Shown here in pieces: positions 48,346 to 60,300 of a stretch of 64,000 nt of DNA. Source of the DNA: Microplitis mediator (lineage: Eukaryota > Arthropoda > Insecta > Hymenoptera > Braconidae); assembly GCF_029852145.1 (NCBI RefSeq), contig NC_079971.1, forward strand, positions 20,769,563-20,833,562. Direction: 5' to 3'. Each line of letters opens with the position of its first letter. Within the stretch, counting starts at the first letter, position 1. The notes below the pieces were generated by a model. The model was not told the DNA's origin and did not search any database. It saw nothing but the letters and a program-made list of their open reading frames with translations. A program made the translations under genes and the position numbers.

Positions 48346-49082
48346 AGACTTATTTTATTACTTTTTTTTAAATTTTCAAATACTTTCTTTTTAATTTTTA
48401 AATAAATGTATTTGAAAATCTGAAGCATTTATTTGAAAATCCAAAAACGTGTATTTCAAATTCTCTACGATCGTTACAATGAAATTTCAAACACAATTGT
48501 ATGTTTATTGCGTTATATACAATGTTTTGAAAATTCAAACAATTATTTTAACAGTGTATATCACATTTAATTCTGTATCATTTTATCATTTATCATATTG
48601 TCGATGATGTTCAGTTCAGTCACAAGTTTTATTTACTTTATATTATTGAAGAAATAAAAACTTAACAATAATAAAGTCTGATGTACACCGCTCACATTAC
48701 TCACATATATATATTATATATTTCACTACACAATCCTTGATTACCGAACGCGCAGCACGTCACGCGCAGAAATTTCATATACAAGCATTTGAATTTTCAA
48801 ATAAGTATTATGAAATTTCAAATGGAATTATTAAAATTCAATATGTCTTAGAATTTTCAATATTTGCTTTGAAAATTTAAAAAACAAGTATAAATTTTAA
48901 GTACGTTTATTAAAATTTATATTTTTTATCTTAATTTTAAATACCAGCTTGATTATTAAATTACGTATATTAAATTTGAAGCTTTTTTTATTGAAAATAC
49001 AATTTAAATATCTCGTTATGAAAATTTAATTCCTTTTGTATTGTAATTTTCAAATTTTTTTTAACAGCGTAGTGTTGTAATT
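48346..49082. repeat. Repeat region I, rich in TTTGAAAATT/AATTTTCAAA
   Basis: Dozens of AAATTTTCAAA-like near-palindromes in both orientations. Ends resembling TTTTTAACAGTG plus TA at about 48560 and TTTTTTAACAGCG plus TA at about 49068 suggest two related TA-target elements. Boundaries on the left are unclear. Confidence 0.5.
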
Positions 49083-49089
49083 TTTTTTA

Positions 49090-49875
49090 ATAGAACTAAT
49101 AATATCAGGATGGTAACAGTTACTATTAGGATGGGAATATTTACTATCAAGGATGGTAATTAATATAATTGAATGCTATGAAAAAATTGATCAAAAATTC
49201 AATAATTTTCAAGTACTGCTGCAAAATTGTAAATTTTCGAATACAAATATGATGACAAACATACTTAAGTTTTATTTATAAAATTTTTACAAGAAAATGA
49301 CAATTTTTTATAAGTTAAAATACAAGTATTTAAATTATTTATATTGTAAACTCTTCATTGGCATACCAGCCCTACTTTGATTTAACTATTAAATTGTAAA
49401 CAAATATTTTATATTTAAATCCATAATTTAGTAATGTACATTTTATTGTTTAAAATGTTGAAATAAGTCACTGTACAGTCGTCTAGATCAGCGTAAAATA
49501 TAAATTTCCAAGCGAGAGAGCTCCTGTCAATAACTTTGAATGATTGAGTATGCTCATCAAAATAACGATCATTCAAGTACTGAGTAATAAATAAAATTTG
49601 GTCATTATTAACATTCAGTATTTTTTTAACCTTGTAATTATTATAATTTCTGATGGTAACTGTTACCATCTGGATTATAAATATAACTATTTAGAATAAT
49701 AATAATAATGAACTCTAGTTAACATACAGGATCGTAACAATTATTATAATTATGGTGAATGTTACAATCTAGATGATTTATACAATCATCTAGATAGTAT
49801 TCACTACTATCGGATTGATGGTAAAAAATTCTGCCGTAACTAGATAGTAATTCCTATTATTTAATTTTCTCCGTG
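49090..49875. mobile_element. Diverged G-related element, copy 4
   Basis: Right end TTAATTTTCTCCGTG followed by TA (49876-49877). Internal match to G copies: GTCAATAACTTTGAATGATT, then ATGCTCATCAAAATAACGAT, and GATGGTAACTGTTACCATC at about 49653. Left end uncertain. Confidence 0.6.
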
Positions 49876-50037
49876 TAAATTGAGGAAAATATACATGTCT
49901 ATTATAATGTTATGATGTAGGTTAAAAAATGGCATGTCAATGTATGGGAGGAAATTACTTTTTTGATATTGACAATTCTGATTAAATTCATTTTATCAGT
50001 TATTGAGAAATAAATTGGTGGATATTGATTTCGTTTT

Positions 50038-50740
50038 TAACTTCCTGCTGTAAAAATTAAAAATTTTCAAAAAAAGGGAAAATATTATGTTCGGTTCGAT
50101 TTTCGGAAATCGAGTTTTCATCAGATTTCGATGTTTTGAGGTCCTAGGAAGCTATGTATGTATATGCGTGTGTGTGTGTGTGTGTGGGTGTATGAAATTG
50201 TTCGACCGAGTAGTTTCCAAGTTATTAGAAAATAAAAATTTAAAAAATTTTTTTTCTTTAGTTACCGAATTACTTCGAAATTTAATCAAAACTACCTTGT
50301 GAAAAATGCGGTGTTAAAAATGAACTCAATTTAACACCACGTGGTGTTAAAATGGAATAACACCGGCGTAGGTGGTGTTAAATCGGTGTAAAAAAACTCC
50401 ACGAATAGAAATTAGAAAAAAATGGATTGGTGTTGAAATTTAACACCGAAAATTTTAACACCTACACTACCTGGTCTTACCCCGTTTTTTTCAAAACTAG
50501 TTTTTGAAGAGTCTTTTTGATTACCACATCATTTGCAAATAGATCGATTTGTTCCAAAGATATCTTCGGACAAAAGTTACTTTTTTTCGGTCCAAATGCT
50601 TTTTGAGCTCTTTGAGCTCAAAAATTCACAACTAGTAACATTTTCAAGCTCTCTGAGCCTCAGAACATTGGGAAGTTTTGGCGATGGCCCACAGGGTCAT
50701 CAGTTTTTCAGATTTTTATTAAAAATTTTTTTTTGTTTAT
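50038..50740 (+). repeat. Dispersed repeat D, copy 4, interrupted by T
   Basis: AACTTCCTGCTGTAAAAATT start, GGTTCGATTTTCGGAAATCG, GATTTCGATGTTTTGAGG, a (GT)n tract at 50165-50190, then after T the box TTGTTCCAAAGATATC and closing GGCCCACAGGGTCATC. Shorter than D2 in its middle. Confidence 0.75.
50295..50490. mobile_element. Element T: GGTGTTAAA hairpin element with a possible 9-bp target duplication
   Basis: 196 bp within D4. TCAAAACTA occurs immediately before (50286-50294) and after (50491-50499). The interior is built of GGTGTTAAA and TTTAACACC in inverted orientation around CACGTG. Nine-base duplications are typical of Mutator-like elements, though the terminal repeats here are weak. Other D copies lack this insert. 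Confidence 0.7.
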
Positions 50741-52756
50741 CGCTCGAATAATTTTATCAAAAAATGAAGAAAGTTCTCTGAGGTAAAATGATCCACTATT
50801 GAGAGATTTCGTTGATTTATAATTTTAATTAACAAATTAAGCTTTAAATTTCATAGGACGAATACAAAAAATTCTCTTAAACAATTTTTTTTAACAGTGA
50901 CCCATTTTACCTCATACAACTTTTTCCCGTTTCCAATAAAATAATCCAACTAACAAACAAAAAAAATTTATTTACAAAAATAGTATCTCATTTTGCCCTA
51001 CTCTCCCCTAAACTAAAGCCGATGCTCTACATGCGTTTACTAAAAATCCTACAAAATTTCATTAAAATTTTAAAAAAATTCCAGCATAAAAGCAACCCCA
51101 CAACAGATTTCTATCCAAAACCCGCATAAACATCTGTACCATCCCTCCCCGTCTTCCATTAAGCTCCACCTTTTCCGCTCAATAAAAAAGTTACCCGCGT
51201 ATTTCCACCCGCGAAAAAAGTATCAACTCGGGCGTTGATGTCACCAGAAACGAATCCATTTGTTCAAAAAAATACTTAACCACAACTGGCTGATAAATCA
51301 GACAAAGTTTTTTAACTCCTAGTTAATAGCGCAACGTGAACTGTAATATACTACAAGACTATTCATAAAGTTTCCGTCAGACAGCCATTATTACTGCAAA
51401 AGAGATGAGTAAGAAGGAAGTGTGTAGGTTGACATTGTCATAGGATAGAATTTCCTGTGGAGCAAAGGCTCTGTCTGCTATCACTCCTCCTTCTAGGAGT
51501 TCTGGCACTAGTACAAGTACACGTCTTGGCGTATTCCTTTGACAATTTCGATCTAAGAGACGCGGGTCTTGGGATGGTGGTTCAATTTAGATAATTAATG
51601 ATATAGAACATAGGAAGGTGAACTTCTAGAGGATCTAGAGCAAGAGCAAGACTTTAAGGTACAGAGAAAGAGCCTTCGAGATCCAAGACATCCGCCAGAG
51701 AGTTTAATGTTTCTAAGGTAAGTGCAAAAGAGACAGTCTCTCCTTTACCTCTTTCCTCCCTACTTACCCCAGAAACTCCTCCCAGATGTTTAAACCTCTT
51801 GCTGCACGTACTATCGTATCTTTCTCAATGCCAATCTCTTGAAATACGTTCCGTATAGTTTCTCGAGACGTTAATACCCTAACGGGAATTAACAAGGGAG
51901 AGAGAGAGGGGAGAATTTCACTCACGTGGAAAGAGGGAAGTCGATTGCGTTTTATCTCAGTCCTGGGGATATGAGATTGCAGATGAAATTGAAGCCTTTT
52001 GAGAAGGATTCGGTATAACCTGGAGATGGAGAAGCGGGAGGAAAATTAGAAGGAGGAGAAGAAGGACGAGATAAAGGTAGTGGTAGTGGTAGGAGAATTT
52101 CAAACATCTCGCGATTCTCGACGCCACGTTGAGGCAACTTGATGGAGAAATTGAATTTAATCTTGAGATGAATATCGAATCGGACAAACTCGCTAAACTA
52201 AAATCTGTGAACGGGTTATAGATTGTGAAATCAGGTGGGGGAGGGCTACGCGACATCGGGACATTTACTGTACCAACTTATTCCTGTCTTCCTTCGGCGT
52301 TTACTCTATATACCTAACAGACGGCAATGGTTAACATGACAAAATGTATTTACTGTAGTATTTGTAGTTAGCGATAAACATTGATGAGAGACGATATTAT
52401 TAACCGCAAATATTGTGAGGAGAGTAAATGTAAATAATTTCATCAATATTTTCTTTTTACTATTAGAGATGGGCAAATAGTAGTCGAATTAAAATGAATC
52501 GAATATTTTGAACTATTTGCTAGTTTTTGAATTAAATTAATTGGATTAAAATTAGAATTTCTGATACTAAATTTATAATTCACGTGGGAAAAAATTCAAA
52601 AGTTCTCGAATAGTTCAAATTTAAAATTTGAACTGTTCGGATGAAATATTGAAATTCATAAGTTGAATTTTTCGGATATACCTCTGCATTATTGATTTTA
52701 AAAAATATATTTTTTCATTCTATAGTGTCAAATTCAAGTCGAGTATTTATCTATAG
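50741..52756. other. Short repeat remnants, then a moderate-GC block; no gene recognised
   Basis: Words GAGGTAAAATGATCC (50780) and CCCATTTTACCTC (50901), and a CATTTTGCCCTACTCTCCCC end at about 50990, suggest another degraded G-rich-ended element at 50780-51008. From 51010 to 52450 the sequence is mixed, with GA tracts at 51897-51912 and small frames without domains. AGAGATGGGCAAATAG at 52463 resembles a hAT end, but no partner was found. Confidence 0.4.
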
Positions 52757-53327
52757 ACTAGATTAGATTTAGATTTATTTATGACAAAGCTTAACTAGCC
52801 AGATGGCAAAAGAAAAATGTTTACATTACAGAAGTATATTACATATTAGGTAATTAATTTTAACGAGATTTTTGAAACTTAATATATATTTAAATATAAT
52901 GTACAATAGAGAATTTGTATGACTGCTAATACATAGATTATTTTATAAAAGATAATGTGATAAATGACTACAACATATTTTGCATTTAATGATTTTGGTT
53001 TAGGTGATTCAACCGAAATTAAGTGAGACAAATTAGAGATCTAGATTAAATAGGTAGTCGAACATTTTAGTCTTAAAGATTTCAATACTAGATGCATTTA
53101 TCAAGTCAGCTGGTAATTCTTCCCAAAGACGAATACAGGAAACGACAAAGGAAGATTCATACGCAGCCGTAGCAAAGTTTGGCATCTTAAAATTTACATA
53201 GTTCTTTTTTGCTGCTAGTCTGTCAGAACGTATGGTACCTATATCCTCAATAAATAATTCACGTAAGTAGCAAAGCTTGCCTATACTTAAAAGTTTATAA
53301 AAGTAGCACGCTAAGAAATAGATTCGG
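52757..53327 (-). pseudogene. 5'-truncated non-LTR retrotransposon: C-terminal end of the ORF2 polyprotein
   Basis: Reading the minus strand from 53326 to the stop at 53033 gives 97 residues with no ATG start. The features are those of the region after the reverse transcriptase domain of jockey/CR1-type LINEs: a YLRELFIEDIGTIRSDRL stretch (residues about 20-37), SCIRLWEELPADL (about 63-75) and IEIFKTKMFDYL (about 81-92). This matches the usual order of an RxxR-like segment, then (R)LWxxLP, then FK...L near the C terminus. A 3' UTR of about 280 bp follows, ending in AAATCTAATCT-type sequence. CTATAG at 52751-52756 and 53328-53333 is a likely 6-bp target duplication, and the upper copy falls exactly where the reading frame begins. 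No catalytic motif remains, so it is dead. The clade assignment is approximate. Confidence 0.85.
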
Positions 53328-53333
53328 CTATAG

Positions 53334-54300
53334 GTAAATACTTTCCGGGTAAAAATATTTGGCCAAAATTACGCCGAAAAAGGTAACTCTGGCCCGAATC
53401 GCTCTGAACCCATGCAATTTTATTCATAGAAGCCTAAAGTTAGCCGAAATCACACCAAGGCCGTAGAATTTAATGCAAAAGGCCTAAAACACGCCAAAAA
53501 TTAATTATTATTATAAGAAGGCGCTAAACTAATATAGTAACTAAAATCAAAACTTCCTAAAAGTGGTTACTATATTGATTGCCAACTATAGAAGTATGAT
53601 TGTCATAACAATTTTCTTCTGGACATGCTGAATAAGAATAAATACTCTTTTCAATTCGAAATAGTGAAAATGGTGACTATCCACTGTTAACTAGTGAAAA
53701 GTATATCACTAATTCAAATAGTGGTACACTTTTTACTGGCAATACATGACTACTCACTGCCAAATAGTGATTTTCACTAATTCGTTTTTAGAGAGTAGTT
53801 TAATTTACTACTAAATAGTCCCCTTAATTACACTTTTCTGTTACTTTTAACTAATATGTCAGTTATCAAGACTGCAGTTGATAGTGGGGATCTCATTCAA
53901 CTATATTTTTTATAGTTCAGAAAACCATGTTTTTCTCTCAGTGTAATAAACAGACCGATAAATTGAGTCGGCCTATTTTCGGTCATAGTATTTTGTTTTT
54001 TTTTATATAAAATTATAGCTTTTAGAAAAATTTCAAGCAACGTACGCCTTGTGTTCACTATCCAGGTTTTTGGTGGCCACTTTTCGGCAGAGAAAAAATT
54101 TTACTAGTTTTTTTTACATGGGTAAAATTAAGAAAAAATTTTAATACTTCAAAGAAAAGAAATGCCAATAGTCAATTTATCAGTCAGTAAATAATTAAAA
54201 AATAGTATCACCTTTTCTCTAATTCCATCACTCGGTAGAACAAAATTTTCGTCTCAAAAGAATCCTTCGAAATAATAATTAGCAAAAATATCACACGTGG
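53334..54300. other. Probable repeat remnants, no gene
   Basis: 53340-53510 is rich in GGCC-like motifs (GGCCAAAATTACGCC, GGCCTAAAACACGCC). 53515-53945 is full of TAGTGAAAA/TTCACTA motifs and ends TTTTTCTCTCAGTG plus TA, like the start of the partial element at 63694. GTGGCCACTTTTC at about 54076 resembles the J end. Confidence 0.4.
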
Positions 54301-56960
54301 TCAATTATTGAAACAAAAGAGAACATTGTATCCATTTGTCAGCATTTAGTTAACATTTAACCGGGATTTATGACGACAAATGTCCTCTTATGAACGTACA
54401 CAACACGAACACACTCTTTGTGCAAAGTAAGTTTCTGACAAGATAGAAATGCCTAACAACTTAATTGTACACTCGTCTTTGTACACTTTGAAACCACTTA
54501 ATACATAACCTAACCAATTCTCCTTTACCTCTAGCCCCTCTCCTTCCTTTCTCCTTTCTCCCTGACCTCCCCTTCAGGATCCTTATGCTCACTCACTCGC
54601 CCCTTTGTCGGACCTGGCTGGACACTGGCATCCACGTGGGTCCAGCGATGCAACAATACGTATTGTTAACTTCCGCAGTGTCCCAGAGCAACATTGTCAC
54701 AATAAACCAACACATTCTACGTCCGTTCCACGGTCAAGGACTCGGTATTTTTGACCACGTGCCTAAAAATTTAGCTTTTGTTTTATTTTTCGACTCGACT
54801 TATTTCAACAATTAAATATGCGCTCGACATATGCTAATTTATTTTCATTGTGGCCTTTTGTCTTTATTTTCATTTAAATATTCAAAATTTTTTTGACGTA
54901 ATTGCAGGACTTCCGTATCCGCATCCACGGATATGTAACACTGACCTGTTATTCACGCTCGGACTTCTCAGCGGTCAGCTTGACCATTTGATTTCATTCA
55001 ATGTATCGGACAGGTTATGCGTCTTGACCCGTTCTGTGGGAATCTTTGGCTGCTTCGCGTTCCCTGTTATTCAATATATGGAGTTACTGAAACTATTTTC
55101 ACCTTTGTACCTTCTTTTCTTGGTAACAACAGTCTCACGCGTACCTTTAATTCAATATCGATGGGGTATGGGGTAGAAGTTGTACTCAACGGACAGGTTT
55201 TTCTATAAAGTTGATGTTTTCTTGGTATGGTCGATTTTTGGGTTTGAGTTTTAGTTCTGTGGAGACTTTTATCAAGTAATGGTTCATATCTAGAGATGCT
55301 CAGTTTTTATATTTAGTGTGGGGGAGGAGAGTTGTAGTGCGTGGGCGTGTATTGGTGACTGAGGGGATATTCGACTCAGATGAGTAAAATTCAAGGGATT
55401 TTTAGGACTGAGTTAATGAAAGAAAAAAAATTTTTTTTTTGGTTGAGATTTTGACATAAAAAGAAATCGATGCTTCAATAATCGACAAACACTCTTTTTG
55501 TGCAGACGTGTACTTTCAATTCTATGATGATTTATGATCCATAGACTGAAAGAAAAAATAAGTTGTAGAAAAATTGTGTTTTCTTCTTATAAAAAATTGT
55601 TCTATTGGAAATTTTCAATCTGATGGATTTTTAGCGCAAAAATTAAAAAATTTCATTTAAAATTATTTTCTTAATCGAAGTAATCCGAGTTCAGTTTGAA
55701 ATATGCTGATCCGAATGTGAAATTAAGAATATAATAATTTTCATTTAGTTACTTAAGAAAATTCTGTTTATGCTGAATTTGTTTTATTTTTTTAGTGTAC
55801 ACATAAATACTCAGAATTAAATTTTTTTTTTTTTATGAGATCTTAAATTATAAAAAAAAATAGTCAAATAAATAATAAATATACTTTTTTTAAATTTTCT
55901 TTTATTCAGTTCGGAAAAGACTTTGAATTTTACTCCTCTAAAATACGATACCTCCTTAAAAATTTTTGTGGCTTTTTAAAAGAAATTTTTTTTTTTAGTA
56001 GAAAAATTGAATCTAGTTCATGTTAATTTTTTTTTTTAATAGATATCTTAAAAAAAATTTAAATAAAAGTGAACAGAGGCTGGAATTAAATGTGAGTTTA
56101 AAATTTTTGTTCGTTTGAAAAAAATAAAAATAAATGAAGTCCAAGCCGAATTTTGTACGAAAACATTTTTTTTTAATGTACATAAGAAGTGTATTTATGA
56201 ATAGTAGAAAATTGTTGAGAATTCGGCTTGAATGCTTGAGTCAAGTCTGTATGAAAGTTTTTTTTTTTGAAACTAACTATTTGCCATAAATATTTCAATA
56301 AAATCACTAATAACTCTTAAATTTTTGATTTCACAAAAAATACTAGAAACAAGTTTTTATAGGAAATTTAATGACCTACAAAAAATGTCCTATAGCTTGA
56401 TACCATAGGTTTCATATTTTAGAAGTTATACGCATCTTTAAATTTTATAACAAAAACGCTCTGACAGTTTCGGGGAAAAACAAATTTCGATCTACGGAGA
56501 TTTATATCCCGCATTCTATTTAAATCTCCATAAATTCCTCTTTTTCATAAATTCAATCGATATATATTTATATAAATCTTTGTCGACCAAAACTTGACAA
56601 AAATGAAAATTATCTAACTAAAAATTCAAAAATTCGATTTTACGCGATTTCGGGATTTTCCAAAAAAGAAAATTAGATCACAATCCATGACGGTCTATGC
56701 GAATCTGAATAAATCTATTGATATCATCACAGATTTTAAATTTAAAAAAAAATCAGATCTAATTAGATCTCCTTACACCTAAATTATTATTTTCAAAATT
56801 TTCTGGACTATAGACTTACAAACTTTTGTCACTAAGTCCTAAAGTTTTCACTTTAGACTCAAAACTTAGAGGACAATTTTGTAGAAAATTTTTTGGTCCA
56901 CAAAAAAGGTGTGAAAGTGTAAATTGAAAAAATCGAAATTTAAAAGTTACCGCCATTTCC
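54301..56960. other. Moderate-GC block (to about 55420) then AT-rich DNA; no gene recognised
   Basis: A 108-codon plus frame (54850-55176) is preceded by TTTTTTTGACGTAATTGCAG at 54888-54907, a plausible splice acceptor, but the translation is unrecognised and no donor is convincing. From 55420 to 56960 there are A/T runs, with short mixed phrases and no gene. Confidence 0.35.
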
Positions 56961-56968
56961 AAATAATT

Positions 56969-57327
56969 TTTTTTTTTAATTTATTTAAACTACAATCTGC
57001 TAATCAACATTAAGTAATTTTTATGGTACATATATTACAGGTGTTAGAGGTAAACTCTATGGCTTGCGAGGTATTTAATTAGTCGAATCGGTTTTTCAGA
57101 TCTGACGGTTTATATCTTTTCAATCTTCTGATAATTTGTTCGACGTTCAGTAGGTTTGTTGCTAGAGTGTTGGAGTGATATATTAGTCGTCTCATAGTTG
57201 ATGCTGAATTGTTTTATTTCAGATTTTACGGTTGGAATTCCGAGATCTCTGTGAATTATTTTGTTTGACACAAACCATGACGCGTTAGCTATAGTTCTTA
57301 GTGTTTTAGAATGGAATCGCTGGATCG
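56969..57327 (-). pseudogene. 5'-truncated non-LTR retrotransposon (jockey-like), frameshifted C-terminal fragment
   Basis: The minus strand reads in from 57327 as IQRFHSKTLRTIANASWFVS (residues 1-20 of the fragment), then IHRDLGIPTVKSEI (about 24-37) and ends at a stop at 57110. These are hallmark C-terminal motifs of jockey-clade LINE polyproteins, where a QR(F)QSK..R.I...W(Y/F)V stretch is followed by IHRDL.I..V..EI. The usual closing RLKR..P.DL is found as RLKRYKPSDL in a different frame, so one indel separates the two. A 3' UTR and a poly-A (T-run at 56969) follow. AAATAATT at 56961-56968 and 57328-57335 is a likely 8-bp target duplication. No reverse transcriptase or endonuclease part remains. 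Confidence 0.88.
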
Positions 57328-57335
57328 AAATAATT

Positions 57336-60300
57336 AAACAAAAAAAAAAGTATAATTATTTTTTGAGCCGATAAATTTCCTTAGTCCTTCGAGCAACAAA
57401 ATTTAATTTCATCTATTTGTCATCAGTTATCTAATTACTGCCTTATCAATCCAACTTTGCAAATATTTATCGATTTTCAAAAAATCCTAATCACCGGTAA
57501 CTCAAAATTCCATTTTTAAAAAACTGGTTTGGAATAAAATTCTAAAATATCATTTTTAAAATAAATGATTAGAAAATCCCAGTCTGCTTTCCTCTACATA
57601 CAATTATGAGTGTAAAATATGTGTTACTATATAAAACAAAAAGCAATAAAAATAAAGCGGGCTTAATTTCTAGACGTATAAAATTTTGTTGAGTAGAATA
57701 AAAGAGAGAGATCAAGTTAGTGGTTGTGCTTCAGGCGTGCTTGGCAAGCTTTTAATTGTTTCGCGCTTACCTCGAGTACACCAGTACAGCCAGCATCACT
57801 CTGGCACTCTTACCCGCACTACGACCACCCGCTTCACAACCACCAGGATCCCAAATATACTGAATATATACGAGGGTGGGTGTAGGTTATAAATACGGTG
57901 AACGTTTAAAAAGCGCTCACAGCTATATGTCCTCGTTGTGTCTTTATATATACACTTTTACTCATTTCCCTCTTTTACCCTCTTTATCCTCTTCTCATTT
58001 CAGATTGTGCCGTATAACGACCCTCGGTGTGTATTTTAATCGGGGGTTTGAGTAGTCAGTAGGTAGATTGCTAGGTGGGTTGAGTGATTTTGTGTATATA
58101 AAAAGCCGCATTTTAAATTGAGTCAACCAGCAAATGTAACCTGTTAATTGCTCAACACTTTTGTCATTCAACTTTGTGCTCAAAGAGAGCAAAAATAATC
58201 CTCTAAAAAAAATTTATAGTCCACTAAAAATTTTTATGCATTTCGTTGTGGCCCATTCTACCCCAACAATAAATTTTTCCCTCATAAAGTCATTGTCAAA
58301 AGGATCTAAATCTATATTAAAAATAGTCCACTAAAAAAATTTCTATGTATTTTTTTATTGTGGCCCATTTTACCCCGATGATAAATTTTTCCATAGTGAA
58401 GCCATGGTCAAAAGGATCTAAATCATGAAATAATTAAACAATGGACCTATTAAAATCTACATATTGGCATAACATTTTCTTAGAATGCCAATGGTGTCCC
58501 ATCTTGGGCAACTTACACAATTTGATCGAAATAAGTGTGTAGGATTTATGCGTTGCGCGTTTCACATTGCAGAGTTGAGTTTCCGTAGTCTCGGAGGCTC
58601 AGTAACTACTCAGATATATGGAAATTTCCAGGCACCCGGTGTTCGCCAAAAGAGGGTGGCTGGGGGTGTACGCCAGCAGTACCAGGAGCCAAGTAAAACG
58701 TAGGGTTGCACAAGTAAAACGAGGAGAAGAGAGCTAGAGCTAGGTGAATAAGGAAGTAGTAGATGCACGGGCGGGCAAGTAATATAAATTCAAATCAGAC
58801 CCTGTTTTCACACACAACAAACTTGCCGAGCAACTCTAGTCGTAGCGCTTGGTCTCTGGTACTAACGTACTAACTGCCTTGATAACCCATTCCACGAGCT
58901 TGTATCAGGCCACCCAATGCCTTTTCCCAACGTCTAACCTCCGTGTCCTTCCACCCGACCTCAGTCTTACCCTCCAAGCAACCAGCCAACCAACTAAGTA
59001 CCAAGACCTTACCAACGTCTTAATGAAGATATGTGATGGGAACGTGAGACACTGTACCACGACCAATTTAACCCTGGTAACACCCAGAAAAGTTTATCAG
59101 CTTTATCAAATTACGTAAAACTTGTTCGTTATCCTAGATGGAATTTTGGTAACTGATGATTCCTTGCAAGTTACCCTTTTATTGCCTTCATTAAATAGTT
59201 CTAAGGATTTTATTCGAGTTCTATGGTATCTACAATGCATTTCCACGTTTCTAAGCTACTTTGCTTCAGCATCAAAGCAGAATCAGGTTACGCAAACTAC
59301 CAACGGGGATCAATACGTAAAATGAAATCTAAGATACTTATAAAGACGCTTGTGCCTGCAGGATAAGATGATATAGTTTAGCTTCGTAAGCTATCAAAAT
59401 GGCCACCATTAATGCCCTCTTAATATTAAGGAATATCTTATACGACGTCCGCTGGGCTTGGTACTCTACTCCCTACAAAATGCGCCTTCAGCCGTTCTAA
59501 TATCCACTTTACTACCCTACCATTAAAGGCTAAATTTATTTCAGTCTTGGGACATGCAGGTGCATTTTAGGAGAATAGTAAAACAGCAAGCATGCAGTTA
59601 CAAACTTTTGGTTTTAATTATTTATCATACCTTGTTTCGTCCGGCCGGATCCTCTTAGTTCTGTAAAAAATATAAAATTATAAGTAACCATATTTTCATT
59701 AGAATGAAGTTAATTAGTAGTTAGAATGAGTAAAGCGAACCTGACGTTGGTCTTGAAAATGGAATTACATCCGAAACAATAATGATTGAGCACAAAAAGT
59801 CAAAACTCATATTTCTGGAGACTGAAGGATTTTAACAGGCAGTTAAATGAAACAGGAGACTCGGGGATGCGAACAAATACAATACGAATAGGGATGGAGA
59901 TGAAATGAAGGAAGAAGCAAAATAAGAAGAAGATGGTTCTCCTCCTGGCTCATTTCTATCGACAGAGAAGGAAAGTTAGTTTAGAAAGGGTGAACAAGAA
60001 TGAGTATACGTGACCGTTATTCTCTGGGTTTAAAGCAACCGGCGCTGAACCCACCCTCACCCTACTCAGATGTTAGCCTAGGAGGGGTGGGATTCTCCAG
60101 TCGAGAGTCTAAGGTAGATAATATTATTTCTCCGGTTCTCTAGTTCCGTCCGTACGATATCTTTCTCTTCGTTCGTTCGTGTATATAAGCTCATCCACCC
60201 ACATTTACCCAGCCTTCTAACCCGGCAACTCAATATATACGTATACATATACTCTGTATGTTCTAAACGTAAACTCGTAGAAAGGCGTAGAGCCAGTGCT

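Noticed and set aside
52463..52740. AGAGATGGGCAAATAG as the left end of a hAT element
   Set aside because: No matching inverted end or 8-bp duplication could be found.
54850..55176. 108-codon ORF preceded by a good splice acceptor as a host exon
   Set aside because: Translation is not recognised, no convincing donor follows, and T-rich tracts before AG are common here. Kept only as a note.
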